The notes beneath the pieces were generated by a model that was given only the letters and a program-made list of their open reading frames with translations, was not told the origin of the DNA and ran no database searches. From NCBI GenBank assembly GCA_963805255.1, contig CAWDTK010000011.1, positions 620,001-684,000 on the forward strand: 64,000 bases of DNA, in the 5' to 3' direction. Both the position numbers and the translations under genes were made by a program. How positions within the stretch are numbered: position 1 is the stretch's first letter; every line of letters starts with the position of its first letter. Shown piece by piece: positions 29,274-38,736 of this stretch. This DNA is from Bog-532 sp963805255 (GTDB lineage: Bacteria > Actinomycetota > Actinomycetes > Streptosporangiales > Streptosporangiaceae).

Positions 29274-29518
29274 AGTTTGGTGTTCATGGATCGTCTTCAG
29301 CGGCGTAGCGTGGAATGTACTCGCTCCACAGCGCAATGACAGCGCACCTGACCTGCTCATACGCACTTCGCGTCACGGTCACCATTCATCGGCGAGCGGG
29401 CGGCGGCGGTCGGTCACTCTGACCGCGAGTCCCTGCGTGAGCTTGGCCTGAAACGGGGTTCAAGGCATGCATGGCTCGCCGGGCTGGGGCGAAGCCCCGC
29501 TGGGGCGTGTCCCGTGGA
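29274..29518. other. Intergenic, nothing recognised
   Basis: No coding or RNA features seen. Confidence 0.3.
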
Positions 29519-30372
29519 TCATGGGACGGGGTCGTGTAGCCAGATGCTGATCGAGGCGACGTCGATGGTGCCTTGGTAGATGCGCTCGCGCTTGTCGTAG
29601 CGGGTGGCCACGGCGCGGAACTGCTTGAGCTTGCTGAAGCAGCGTTCGGCGGTGTTGCGCTTCTTGTACCACCCGTCGTTCAAAGACCGGCGGCCGGCCG
29701 CCGGAGCGGCCACGGTTGCGGCGGTGGGCTTTCTGGTCTTCCTTGACGGGGATAACCGCCTTGATGCGGTGCTGCCGCAGGTAGGCGCGGTTGCCGGCGG
29801 AGGAGTAGGCCTTGTCCGCCATCGCGCGGCCGGGCCGGCTGCGGGGCCTGCCCAGGCCGCGCCCATGGATGCGGACCGCGTCCATCAGCGGGATGAACCG
29901 GGGGGAGTCGCCGTGCTGGCCGGGGCTGGTCAGCCGGGCAACGGGGCGGCAGCGCAGGTCAGCGGCCAGGTGGATCTTGGTGGTCAGCCCGCCGCGGGAG
30001 CGGCCAATCCCTTCCCGGCCAGATTTCTTGTCATTCGCTGGAGCCCCCTGTGCGGTCATCAGCAGCCGGTGCATGGCGGGCCCCGGCCGCGTGCTGATGG
30101 GCCCGGGTGACCGTCGAGTCGGCGCTGACCGTCCAGTCCTTGCCCTCGGCCTCATCACACCCGGCCCGCAGCCCGTCCAGGGCCTTTTCCCAGGTTCCAT
30201 CCAGTGACCAGCGGCGATGCCGGTTATAGATGGTCTTCCAATTCCCGAAGCCCTCCGGCAGGTCCCGCCACGGGCAGCCCGCCCGGGCACGGAAGAAGAT
30301 CCCATTGATCACCGTCCGGTGATCGGCCCACCGGCCGCCCTGCCGAGGATCGGCGGGCGCCGGATCCCGCTC
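29519..30372 (-). pseudogene. IS5-family (IS427-type) transposase, frameshifted and 5'-truncated
   Basis: Three frame pieces read as one transposase. They are PADPRQGGRWADHRTVINGI with FFRARAGCPWRDLPEGFG; then GGLTTKIHLAADLRCRPVA and MADKAYSSAGNRAYLRQH; then FNDGWYKKRNTAERCFSKLK to the stop at 29519. The DDE acids (SADSTV, MADKAY, NTAERCF) are all present but in different frames. The first 30 or so residues are missing at the junction with drmB near 30372. Confidence 0.82.
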
Positions 30373-30993
30373 GCACGAGGCCCGGCGGAGTGGGTGCCAG
30401 CCGTGGAGCAGCGAGGCGAGGGCATCTTCCTGGAGCTACGAGAGCAGCACGTCGCGCGATGGGCGTCGTCCATCGCCGAGCACGAGCACATCACCGCGCT
30501 GGGGCGGGCCTACCGGCAGTGGGCGCTGGACCGGGACCAGACGCCTACGACGGGGTTCCCGGTCGCCCGGTTCCTGCTGATCCACACGCTGAGCCACATG
30601 CTGATGCGCCAGGTCGCGCTGGAGTGCGGGTACTCGTCGGCGTCGCTGCGGGAGCGGATCTACCTCGGCACCCCGTCGTCGCCCGCAGCCGGCGTGCTGA
30701 TCTCGACGGCGGCCAGCGACAGCGAGGGCACGCTCGGCGGGCTCGTCTCACTTGGCGAGCGACGGTACCTAGAGCGGATCCTCGCCTCGGCGCTCGACGA
30801 GGCGGCGCACTGCTCGTCCGACCCGTTGTGCGCCGAGCACATCCCGGAGTTCCCGTCCGCCACGCTGCACAACGCCGCCTGCCACGCCTGCCTGTTCGCA
30901 TCCGAGACGAGCTGCGAGGCGGGCAACCGGTGGCTGGACCGGGCGGTCCTTGTCAACCTGACCGGCGACGGCCTCGCCTTCGAACTGTCGTGA
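30373..30993 (+). pseudogene. drmB: DISARM protein DrmB, C-terminal (DUF1998) part
   Basis: The frame covers the DUF1998 region of DrmB. It has HTLSHMLMRQVALECGYSS, SASLRERIYLGT, STAASDSEGTLGGLVSL and a zinc-binding-like set ALDEAAHCSSDPLCAEH with ACHACLFASETSCEAGNR. DrmB is a core component of the DISARM anti-phage system. Everything upstream has been replaced by an IS5 fragment, so most of the usual 600-residue protein is lost. Its stop overlaps the drmC start (GTGA). Confidence 0.85.
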
Positions 30994-31754
30994 GCGGACC
31001 TGGCGGCGCTTCGGTCTCCCACCCACCCGACGTGACTGACTGGGCCTGCCGGATCGGGGAACGCCTGCCAATCACCGATGTCCGCCGACTCGCCGAGGCC
31101 GCGGCCAAGGGCGAATCCGGCGTCCGGCGGCTCCGCGCCACAGCTGGCTCCGTCATCCTGCGCGACGCGTGCGATCAGCTCAGCAAGCGGCTAGCCTACG
31201 CCGAGCCGGCCTACCTGTCGGGGATGCTGGCCGGCGCCGCCCACGCGGTTTCGCGTGCACGCCAGCAGTCAGTTTCGGTCGTCTGGACGGGCCCGGAATC
31301 GGGAGTTTCATCGTCACGGCTGACGGCGGCGGCCGTCATCGACCTGATCAACGCGGCGCGGTCAGAGATCTTGCTGGTGAGCTACGCGACCCACAACGAG
31401 CCGTCAATCAAGGCAGCGCTTTCAGCCGCAACTGCACGGAATGTAGCAGTCACCCTGCTGGCTGAACGCCACGAGGACAACCCGTCCTACACGGCAGCGG
31501 GCACACCCTTCTCCGGCCTCAACGTGCTTCGCCTGCACTGGCCGGCCTCATCGCGCCCGCCCGGCACCGCTCTGCACGCGAAGATCATCGTGGTAGACGA
31601 CCAGGTTGCGCTCGTCGGCAGCGCGAACCTAACCAGCCGCGCCATGGAGTCCAACCTCGAATGCGGGATCCTCATCCGCGGCGGCCCGCAGCCCCGTGCC
31701 ATCCGTGACCACATCACCGGCCTGCACGCGACAGGGGTGTTGCTTCGCCTGTGA
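30990..31754 (+). CDS. drmC: DISARM protein DrmC, phospholipase D-like
   Basis: 254 residues starting at GTG 30990, inside the drmB stop codon. The C-terminal half is a PLD-fold domain with VIDLINAARSEILLVSYATH and the HxKxxxxD motif in LHAKIIVVDDQVALVGSANL, then NLECGILI. The N-terminal half is helical. In DISARM, DrmC accompanies DrmA, DrmB and a methyltransferase. None of the partners other than a drmB tail is present, so this is probably an orphan left from a disrupted locus. The reading frame itself is whole. Confidence 0.88.
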   Translation: MSGPGGASVSHPPDVTDWACRIGERLPITDVRRLAEAAAKGESGVRRLRATAGSVILRDACDQLSKRLAYAEPAYLSGMLAGAAHAVSRARQQSVSVVWTGPESGVSSSRLTAAAVIDLINAARSEILLVSYATHNEPSIKAALSAATARNVAVTLLAERHEDNPSYTAAGTPFSGLNVLRLHWPASSRPPGTALHAKIIVVDDQVALVGSANLTSRAMESNLECGILIRGGPQPRAIRDHITGLHATGVLLRL

Positions 31755-32062
31755 TAGCAGGGAGATGGCGCTCTCTGTCGCCTCGCAAGCAGCCCGATGC
31801 CAGTCGCGATCCCCAGGCTCCTTCCTCCGGCACCGACTGAATTCGGACGTCGCATGAGGCTGTTCACGGAGCCCGTACGACAACAGGATGTTCGTCGGCC
31901 TGCAGCCGTGGTGCCCCCGCCTGCGAAGTAAACATTCACCCATAGCTTTGGGTTCCCGGCTTCAGTGACAGCTGGTGATCATCAGGGTGGCTGATGATCT
32001 TTCTCTAGCTGACTCGGGGTGTCGGCTTTGTTACGGCGGGCCTGCCCTGATGATGGTGGCTT
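31755..32062. other. Spacer holding the left end of an IS66 element
   Basis: GTAAACATTCACCC at 31928 looks like an IS66 left terminus (GTAA start). No gene otherwise. Confidence 0.35.
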
Positions 32063-32930
32063 GTGACCGATCTGCCGCCGCCTGCCCCGGATTGTGCTGG
32101 CTGCGCGGCCCGGGACGGGGAGATCGAAGAGCTGCGGGCCCGGGTCGCCCGGCTGGAGCGAATGATCTCGCGTAACAGCGGCAACTCCTCGATGCCGCCA
32201 TCCGGTGACGACCAGCCGGGCCGCAAGCCTCCCCGCAAGCAGCGGCGCGCCGCCGAGTGCGCTGCCAGGCGGGGCCGGGGTAAGCAGCCCGGGGCGCCGG
32301 GATCAGCGATGACCTGGGCGGAACCGGATGATGTCAAGGACCACTACCCGTCCGGGGGGTGTGGATGCGGCGCGGACCTGGCCGGCGCTGAGGACCTGGG
32401 CGTGGCCCGCTCCCTCCAGCAGCTGGAGATACCACGGGCGGCCGCGCAGCGTATCCAGCACGACATGCACCGGGCACGGTGCGGCTGCGGCGGCGAGCAC
32501 GTCGCCGTCCGCCCGCCGGGAGTGCCCGACGCGGCAGTTTCTATCGGGCCGAACCTGCGCGCCCTGGCCGTCTACCTGGTCGTCTTCCAGCACGTGCCCG
32601 TCGAACGGTGCCAGCAGCTGATCGCTGATGTCACCGGCGCGCAAGTCTCGGCCGGGTTCATCCATTCCTGCCTGCGCAAGGCCGCGGAGCTGGCCGCCGA
32701 TGTGGTCAGGCTGATCAAGACCCTGATCACCGCCGCGTGGGTGGCTGGGTTCGATGAGACCACGCTGCGCTGTGGGCCCGCGGGGAACAAGAAATACGTC
32801 CTCGGCGCCTTCACCGAGCGGTACTCCCTGTTCTTCCTGGGGCAACGCAGCCTGGAATCGTTCCGCGACTTCGGGATCCTGCCGTCTTTCGGCGGCGTGG
32901 TGGTCTCCGATCGGTACATGCGGTCGGCGC
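32063..32930 (+). pseudogene. IS66-family transposase, 3'-truncated
   Basis: From GTG 32063: MTDLPPPAPDCAGCAARDGE, a helix, the SRNSGNSSMPPSGDDQ linker typical of IS66 TnpC, a CGCGADL zinc site, and the start of the DDE domain (VAGFDETTLRCG, GVVVSDRY). At about 32930 the sequence changes to a leftward tyrosine-recombinase remnant, so the second half with the Glu is missing. The last codons are foreign. Confidence 0.82.
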
Positions 32931-32956
32931 TGCCAGGGGATCGACCGTGACTTGTC

Positions 32957-33453
32957 GATGTCGAAGAACTCGGCGATGATCACCCCGCCGCGCGGCTCGA
33001 TGAGCGTGCGCGACCGGGTGAGCTGCCAGCCGCGTGACAACCGCGGACGGTGCCCGCCACCAGCCCATGCTCAGCCGCTAGGTAGCGCCCGGACCCGGCC
33101 AGCAGCACCTCCGCCGGCGAGGCCGCCCGCACCCGCTCGCCGACCGCCAGCACCCCCAGCTCGCGCAGCACGTCGAGCGGGCACACCAACCCCGGCCGTG
33201 ACCACTGGGATCGGTGCCGCCCGACGGCGCGCTGTCAGCTAAGGAACTCCTCGACCCGACCGGCGCTCAGCTCCGAGACGCTCAGCTGGCCCGCCTGGAG
33301 CCAGCCGCTGAACCGGGCCACCTGCCGTAGCTGATTGACCGCCGACCGCTCCGTGTAGCCGCGCCCCCTCAGCTCGCGGCGATAGTCCTCCGCGAACGGG
33401 GCCAACGGCCCCATCACCAGCACTCTGCTGATCCCGCTCGTTGCCCCGGCCAT
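32957..33453 (-). pseudogene. Tyrosine recombinase N-terminal region, nonsense mutation
   Basis: From ATG 33453 (good GAGGAGGAG site): MAGATSGISRVLVMGPLAPF, then YRRELRGRGYTERSAVNQLR and LSVSELSAGRVEEFLS, the SAM-like core-binding domain of tyrosine recombinases. A TGA at about 33235 stands where a Trp codon is likely. The frame continues as QRAVGRHRSQWSRPGLVCPL and LDVLRELGVLAVGERVRAAS before decaying. The catalytic domain has been removed by the IS66 junction near 32931-32957. Its upstream inverted repeat suggests it was the first gene of a recombinase-trio-type element. Confidence 0.65.
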
Positions 33454-33502
33454 CTTGACTCCTCCTCTCGCTGACGAGAAGGACATGATGGCTCGAAGTC
33501 AC

Positions 33503-33586
33503 TTCGTTATGCCGACATCATCCGATGGCTCACCCCGCCGAGCAGGACATCCTCCCAGAGGTCGGCATAACGCGAAGGTCGGCTTA
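33503..33586. repeat. Inverted repeats at the end of a recombinase element
   Basis: GTTATGCCGAC (33506-33516) and GTCGGCATAAC (33561-33571) form an 11-bp perfect inverted repeat. A third partial copy GTCGGCTTAA lies at about 33578-33587. The layout resembles the repeated TTATGTG motifs at the ends of the recombinase-trio element at 49888-53387. The right border interrupts an integrase gene. Confidence 0.5.
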
Positions 33587-33880
33587 ATCATGGAACCTGA
33601 TGGCGGGCGGTGCACCGCCTTTCAGCTCCCGGCAGCAGCGGGCCAGCGTCTCATTGAAGAGGCGCGAGAACCGCCCGGGGTGCCGGTGCCGGCCTTCGAA
33701 GTCCCCGAACACCAGCGCGTCATCCATGGCCAGGGCCAGCGCAGCCGAGCCCCGTTCAGCCTTCCACGCCTTGAGCAGGGTCACCGTCGCGACGTCCAGG
33801 TCGATGACATGCGGCTTGCCGGTCTTGGTGGGACCTTCGGTGATGGCCGCGCCCTCATGGGACAGGGCGCGGGCTTGGGC
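33584..33880 (-). pseudogene. Phage-type tyrosine integrase fragment
   Basis: The minus frame reads TKTGKPHVIDLDVATVTLLK, then DDALVFGDFEGRHRHPGRFS and ends PPAIRFHD-stop. This is the middle of a phage/AICE-type integrase. The conserved continuation LRHTHA is missing because a recombinase-element end begins at 33586. Upstream sequence no longer reads as integrase. Confidence 0.7.
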
Positions 33881-34023
33881 CGGGTGACGGCAAGCCGGTC
33901 GATGCAGGACGCCCAGGGACCGAGTTTGATGCCGCGCTTGAGGTCGTCGATACGGCTCCTCCCCTTTCCCAGCCAGCAGTAGCGCGGTTGCTGTGATGGC
34001 GTGAGGATTCCCTGCGTGCGTGC

Positions 34024-34182
34024 AGTGATGGCGGATGCCCATAACCAGGTGCCCCGTTCGGCCGACCACGAGGCGCAGGTCCAGTGGCTGTACTCCTGGT
34101 GTAAGCGGATCGACGCGTGGATCACCGAGAACCGGCCGGGCGACCTGGCGATGCCGGCTGTGGCCGCGGGCTACGAGTGAAG
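34024..34182 (+). pseudogene. 3' end of an unrecognised gene
   Basis: The plus frame reads AHNQVPRSADHEAQVQWLYS, then WCKRIDAWITENRPGDLAM and ends AAGYE-stop. Codon use and composition look genuine but I do not recognise the family, and no start is seen. Confidence 0.3.
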
Positions 34183-34493
34183 AGACCACCGGTCCGCTCG
34201 GCGAATGATCCGGTCCAGACGATCCTGAGGCCGCGACCTTAACCTTCGCCAACTTTCGCACATTCTCGTCGGCTTTCGGCCATCCCTTCGCCGGCCATGC
34301 CGGCCATCATTTGTCCGACTCCAACGGGGTAGCGGCCCCCCGCCCCGCGCCACCGGAGAACCTCACCATCGACAGACCTCAGGAGGCGCGATGACGGCCG
34401 TAAGCTTGCCATTGCGCATGTACCCTGGCCCGGGGAGAACGGGTCGCCTCCACGCGCGAAGACCCAGGCCGAAATCGGCAGATCCACGATTGC

Positions 34494-34518
34494 ATCCGCC
34501 ATGTCAGAATTGGCGGAT
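34494..34518. promoter_or_regulatory. Palindrome overlapping a start codon
   Basis: ATCCGCCA (34494-34501) and TGGCGGAT (34511-34518) are perfect complements around 9 bp, covering the likely ATG at 34517. It may be an operator, or it may fold in the mRNA and mask the start. Confidence 0.4.
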
Positions 34519-36509
34519 GACCGCGCGTCCTCCAGGCAGCCAGTCCAAGGCTTTGTTGCTGGAACTCGCTGCGTGCCGCAAGCGCGGAGTCGAGCGGCTC
34601 GACGTCGGCACGCACAACCAGAGCCCGGTGCCCCGGCCCGGATTGCAGCGGCTGGCTGACGAATACCAGTCGGTCACCGGAGGCCACACGACAAGCCGGA
34701 TCGCGCAGCTGAAATACCTGCTCCGGGACGCGATAGCCGCCTTTGAGGCCGAGAACGAAGGGGATGCGCAGCTGGTGAAAGCGCTCTTCTTCGGTGACTC
34801 GCAGAGCCGGGTCACTAAGAGCGCCGGAGAGCTTCTCGACACGGCGCAGAGGAGACTCGGATTCGGCAATGAAGTGCGGTTCCGGCAGGTGAGGCATGCC
34901 GCCTTCGACAACTTCGCGGACTTTCTCCCGCGGTTCGTCGCGGCGGCCAGGCCGACTGGACCCGCGGAGCCCGTCGACATTAACACTCCGACCTCCGCGA
35001 CGAACGACGTGGCGCCCGCGTCCGAGGTCCAGCAGCACGTCGCGACCACCGGCTACATCGACGACGGCGAACACTTCATCAGCCTGCTGTCCCAGGCCGA
35101 GAACATCACCATCATCGGGTTCACCAACGAGTCCCTGGCCCCGATGCTGCGGATCGCGCTGGCCCGCAAGCGGGCGGCCATGCTCCGACGGGACGGCTGC
35201 TGGTCGTCCGTCCGGGTCGTCTTCCTCGGCGACGACCTGCTGGACCGGGTCAGCGACCAACGCGGGTACCCGGACCCTGTCGAGGCCCGGCTGCTGCGCC
35301 GTAGGCTGGCCGTCTTCGGGCGCCGAACGGTCCGGGTGCTCCTGCGTGGGCTTCCCGGCCGGACCACCTGGAAGATCTACGATTCGCCGTACTTCCCACC
35401 GCTGATCGGCACGCTGTTCGAGATGCCCGACGGGCGGCGGATCGTGCAGCTGCTGATCCGACGGCGGCAGCGCAGCGCGTCCGATCACCTCTTCCTGCAG
35501 CTCGACGACACTCGGGGGCACTACTTTTCCAAGGTATTCAACGAGGTCGTGGACAACAGCATCGACGACAACAAGGTGGTCGCGTTCGGGATGGTTGTCG
35601 AGGAACGGTTCCGGGCCACCAGCACCAGGTACCGGCGCAGCGTGCTGGTCGACGCGTCAGGCGTCAAGGGCTGGCTGGCCATGGTCCTGGTCATCACCTG
35701 GCGAAAGCGCGACGGGCGGGCCGAGCCGCTACTCCAGCTGCGCTCCCAGCTGAACGCGACCCGTGAGCTCGGCCGGCTGCACCCACCTGGCCGGCCACAT
35801 CATGCAGGACGAGCCGGTCGAGCCGGGAATGGAGTTCGGCCTAGACGACGAGATCCCGATGGCCGCGGCGCGCAACCGCGTGCTGATGGAGACGGGTGAA
35901 GTCGAGGCAGGTGAGATCCGCCCACTGGCCACCGGCCGGTACCTGCATCCGGACAAGGAGCACCTGTTCTTCCTCGTCTACGGCTGTCAGCTTCCTGAGG
36001 ACCTGCAGTTCTGGGACCAGGCCGAGATGTCCTCGCCCTCGGTCAGCGAATTGGTCGCGATCCGGGAGAACCAGGTGCTGCGCAAGGCGCTGGCCCTGTG
36101 CCAAGTCCCCTCGCCGCGCCGCCAGGTGCGGGCGGCCGCCTTTGAGATCGCCGCCCTGAACCTGACCTTGCACGACTACGGCGAGCTCGCACAGAGACTG
36201 ACCGATGCCGCGGCGGCCAGGACCGCGGACTTCGGCAGTATCACGGCCGAACTGGCCGAGCTGGAAGAAAACACCCGGCAATCCTGGGCGGGGTACGAAG
36301 GAGAGGCGGAACTCGTCGGCTTGTCGGGTCTTCAGTTCCGCGAGTTCTTCACCATACTGCTGCCTTTCTACGGGCGTGTTGGCGTCCCCGGCGCGGCCGA
36401 GCACCTTATGCTAATGCGCGACGACGAGGCCAAGCGGAATGCCGTGGAACGGCTGGCGGAGCTTTACCGCGACGAGCGGATCATGCAGCTGATCCCCGTC
36501 GAACTCTGA
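34517..36509 (+). pseudogene. Conserved actinobacterial regulator-like protein, one frameshift
   Basis: About 660 residues when two frames are joined near 35765. The N-terminus (SKALLLELAACRKRGVERLD, then RIAQLKYLLRDAI) resembles a helical DNA-binding-like domain seen in an actinobacterial family I know without a function. The middle (ENITIIGFTNESLAPMLRIA, VRVVFLGDDLLDRV) resembles a PLD- or receiver-like sandwich. The C-terminal frame has HLAGHIMQDEPVEPG and EHLFFLVYGCQLPEDLQFWD. ATG 34517 is preferred from family starts. ATG 34391, in frame, has a strong AGGAGG and cannot be excluded. The break is a single extra base. A methyltransferase follows 53 bp downstream. Confidence 0.6.
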
Positions 36510-36562
36510 TTCACCCGTTTGTCTGCTTCCATCCATTTCCATATTCCTTAGGCAGGTCTAAG

Positions 36563-37234
36563 GTGACACTGAACGACGCACCCATGCGCATATCCGATTA
36601 CTTCGATAACGTATATGCGGGATCCGGACGGTTTTGGTGGCGGGACGAGGGCCGGTACGCGCTGGAGCCTGACGCCTATCCGTCGTCGCTGCTGACCCAG
36701 CAGACCCTGCGCCTGCTCGCCGACCGCAGTCCCGGCCGGGCGCTCGACATCGGCGCTGGTGAAGGGACAGATGCCATCCGGCTTGCGTTGCTCGGCTACG
36801 AGGTCGACGCGGTCGAGGTGAGCAAGGTGGGGGCGGAGAAGATCGGGAAGTTCGCCGCCGGGGCGGGCACCAAGCTTAACGTCATAGCGTCGGACATCCA
36901 GGACTTCGTGGCGGACAGCAAATACGACGTGATTGTCTGCAACGGGGTCCTGCATTACGTCGAGAATAAGCAGCGGGTGATCGAGCTCATGCAGGATGCG
37001 ACCCGGCGGAGCGGGATCAACGTCATCTCGCTGTGGAGCGACTATACGCCGGTTCCGGAATGCCACGAATTTGTTCCCGTCTACGCCGACAAGGAGAACG
37101 GAGTCGTAACCAACTGTTACCGGGGATGGCGAAACGAATTCATCTACTTCGAGCGGGACAAGAGCGAGATGGCACATTCCGATCTCCCCATGCACCGGCA
37201 TAGTCACATCAAACTGATCGCCAGCAAGCCCTAG
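36563..37234 (+). CDS. Class I SAM-dependent methyltransferase
   Basis: 223 residues from GTG 36563. The Rossmann-type methyltransferase motifs are clear: motif I ALDIGAGEGTDAIRLALLG, motif II acidic VDAVEVSKVG, VIASDIQDF and motif IV YDVIVCNGVLHYV. This is the TehB/UbiE-like fold, cytoplasmic, substrate unknown. GGCAGG lies 8-10 nt before the GTG. Immediately follows the regulator-like gene on the same strand and may be co-transcribed. Intact. Confidence 0.88.
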   Translation: MTLNDAPMRISDYFDNVYAGSGRFWWRDEGRYALEPDAYPSSLLTQQTLRLLADRSPGRALDIGAGEGTDAIRLALLGYEVDAVEVSKVGAEKIGKFAAGAGTKLNVIASDIQDFVADSKYDVIVCNGVLHYVENKQRVIELMQDATRRSGINVISLWSDYTPVPECHEFVPVYADKENGVVTNCYRGWRNEFIYFERDKSEMAHSDLPMHRHSHIKLIASKP

Positions 37235-37415
37235 CGGCCAGCCCTGTTGCCCTTCGCCGACGGCGTCTGTGAAAGTCGGCGAAGGGGCCGCTCGCCGTCT
37301 TTCGCGCCTCTTCGTCGGCCTTTAGCGTCGTTAACCAACCCTCGCGGGTCCATTCGCTGTGCTTCTGCGCGACCTTTGAACTACCTGGGGTGTCACTGCG
37401 GAAGCGAGGACTACG

Positions 37416-38057
37416 GTGTCGAGCGCGAACCTTCCGAACCCGGCCGGATCCGGCGGTTACGAGGAGCTGGCCGCGATCGCCTACGATCCCGGCATGCGGC
37501 ACGCGGCCTGGCGCCTGGCCGGCGGCATGGCGGATGACCTGCTCCAGGAGACCTGGTACGCGATGGCCAGGACGGCCGCCCGGGAGTCGATCGAGAACCC
37601 GCGCGGCTACTTCTACAAGACCATGGTCAACACCTGGCGGCACCTGCGCCAGGACCTGGCCCGGCACGGCATTCCGGCCGACGACCTCGACGCCGCGGCG
37701 GGCGCGGCCAACGGCATGCCGTCCGCCGAGCACGACGCGCTCGGCCGCCTGGACGCCGCGGACCGGCGGGGGCGGCTACGGGCGAGGCGGGCCGAGTTCT
37801 GGCTGACGATCCCGCCTTACTCCCCCAACCCGTATCGCTACCGCGGGGTCGTCATGACTGTGGCCGAGGCAGCGGTAGCTGGGGACGGTCCTGTCAGCCG
37901 GAGCGAGCTCAACGAGGCGCTGGTGACAGCTTATCCGGAGTGGTTCGGTGCGCCGGACGTCAAGCCTGGCACCTTGCAGCAGCGCCGGTGCCGGGCCCGG
38001 CAGGCCATCTGGCGGCTGCTGGCAGCCGTCCTTGGCCCGGAAGATCTGCGGCCGTGA
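37416..38057 (+). CDS. RNA polymerase sigma factor-like protein
   Basis: 213 residues from GTG 37416. Residues 30-80 match sigma-70 region 2 (MADDLLQETWYAMARTAARE, then NPRGYFYKTMVNTWRHLRQD), which binds core polymerase and melts the -10 box. The C-terminus (VKPGTLQQRRCRARQAIWRL) resembles the region 4 helix-turn-helix. The linker is unusual, holding a LTIPPYSPNPYRYRGVV stretch. It is probably an ECF-like or mobile-region sigma. Intact; targets unknown. Confidence 0.7.
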   Translation: MSSANLPNPAGSGGYEELAAIAYDPGMRHAAWRLAGGMADDLLQETWYAMARTAARESIENPRGYFYKTMVNTWRHLRQDLARHGIPADDLDAAAGAANGMPSAEHDALGRLDAADRRGRLRARRAEFWLTIPPYSPNPYRYRGVVMTVAEAAVAGDGPVSRSELNEALVTAYPEWFGAPDVKPGTLQQRRCRARQAIWRLLAAVLGPEDLRP

Positions 38058-38362
38058 GCTAGCCCGCACTGCACCGCCGCCGCAGTGGCGGCGGGGGGGC
38101 CGTCGCCGCGAGCTTGCATGCCTCGCCACGGCCGACACGAGTTCGATCAACCACACGCGTAGCAGCTCGCCGACAGCACGTTCCGGTGGACGATGGCGAC
38201 TGGGCGAGGCTAGGCCGAACTTGCAGTAACCGTCTGTAGCGTCGGCCAGGATGACCTGCGTTAATTGGTCGCTAGACGGCGCAGAATGTACCCACGAATA
38301 TCCTGGACATCGCAGGCTTGAGCTGCGATAATAGCCGTGTGAAGGACCCACGGCATCCGGGG
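38058..38362. other. Spacer before IS1634
   Basis: No gene. GTACCCACGAA at 38288-38298 recurs at 42550-42560 beyond the IS1634 gene. Confidence 0.35.
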
Positions 38363-38640
38363 ATGTACGTCGAGAGCCCGTCAAAGACCTACCGGGCCCG
38401 CAACGGCCAGACACGGACGTACCGGACTTATCTGCTGCGCCGCTCCTACCGCGACGGCGGGAAAGTGAAAAAGGAAACGCTGGCGAATCTGTCCGCGCTT
38501 CCCGACAGCGCGATCGCGGCGCTGAAGGCGTCGCTTTCCGGGTCGGTGCTGGTGGACGCGGGCGATATGTTCGAAATCGAGCGGTCATTGCCGCACGGGC
38601 ATGTCGCCGCGGCGCACATGATGGCATCGCGGCTGGGGCT
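38363..38640 (+). pseudogene. IS1634-family transposase, N-terminal part (split)
   Basis: From ATG 38363 (MYVESPSKTYRARNG; a GTG at 38340 is possible) the frame gives the start of an IS1634 transposase, with RRSYRDGGKVKKETLANLS. It breaks after MASRLGL, where the CAGATCTCC element begins. The target duplication GGGCT at 38636-38640 recurs at 41090-41094. Removing 2,454 bp rejoins LGL to KKLLGPDCLERDL in frame. Confidence 0.88.
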
Positions 38641-38736
38641 CAGATCTCCGGCAACGGCGAAACGTGTAGTCCGTGACGTGCGGTTTTATCCGCGATCGTC
38701 TGTGCGTAATTCTTAAAGCTTTGGTAGTATAGTGGC

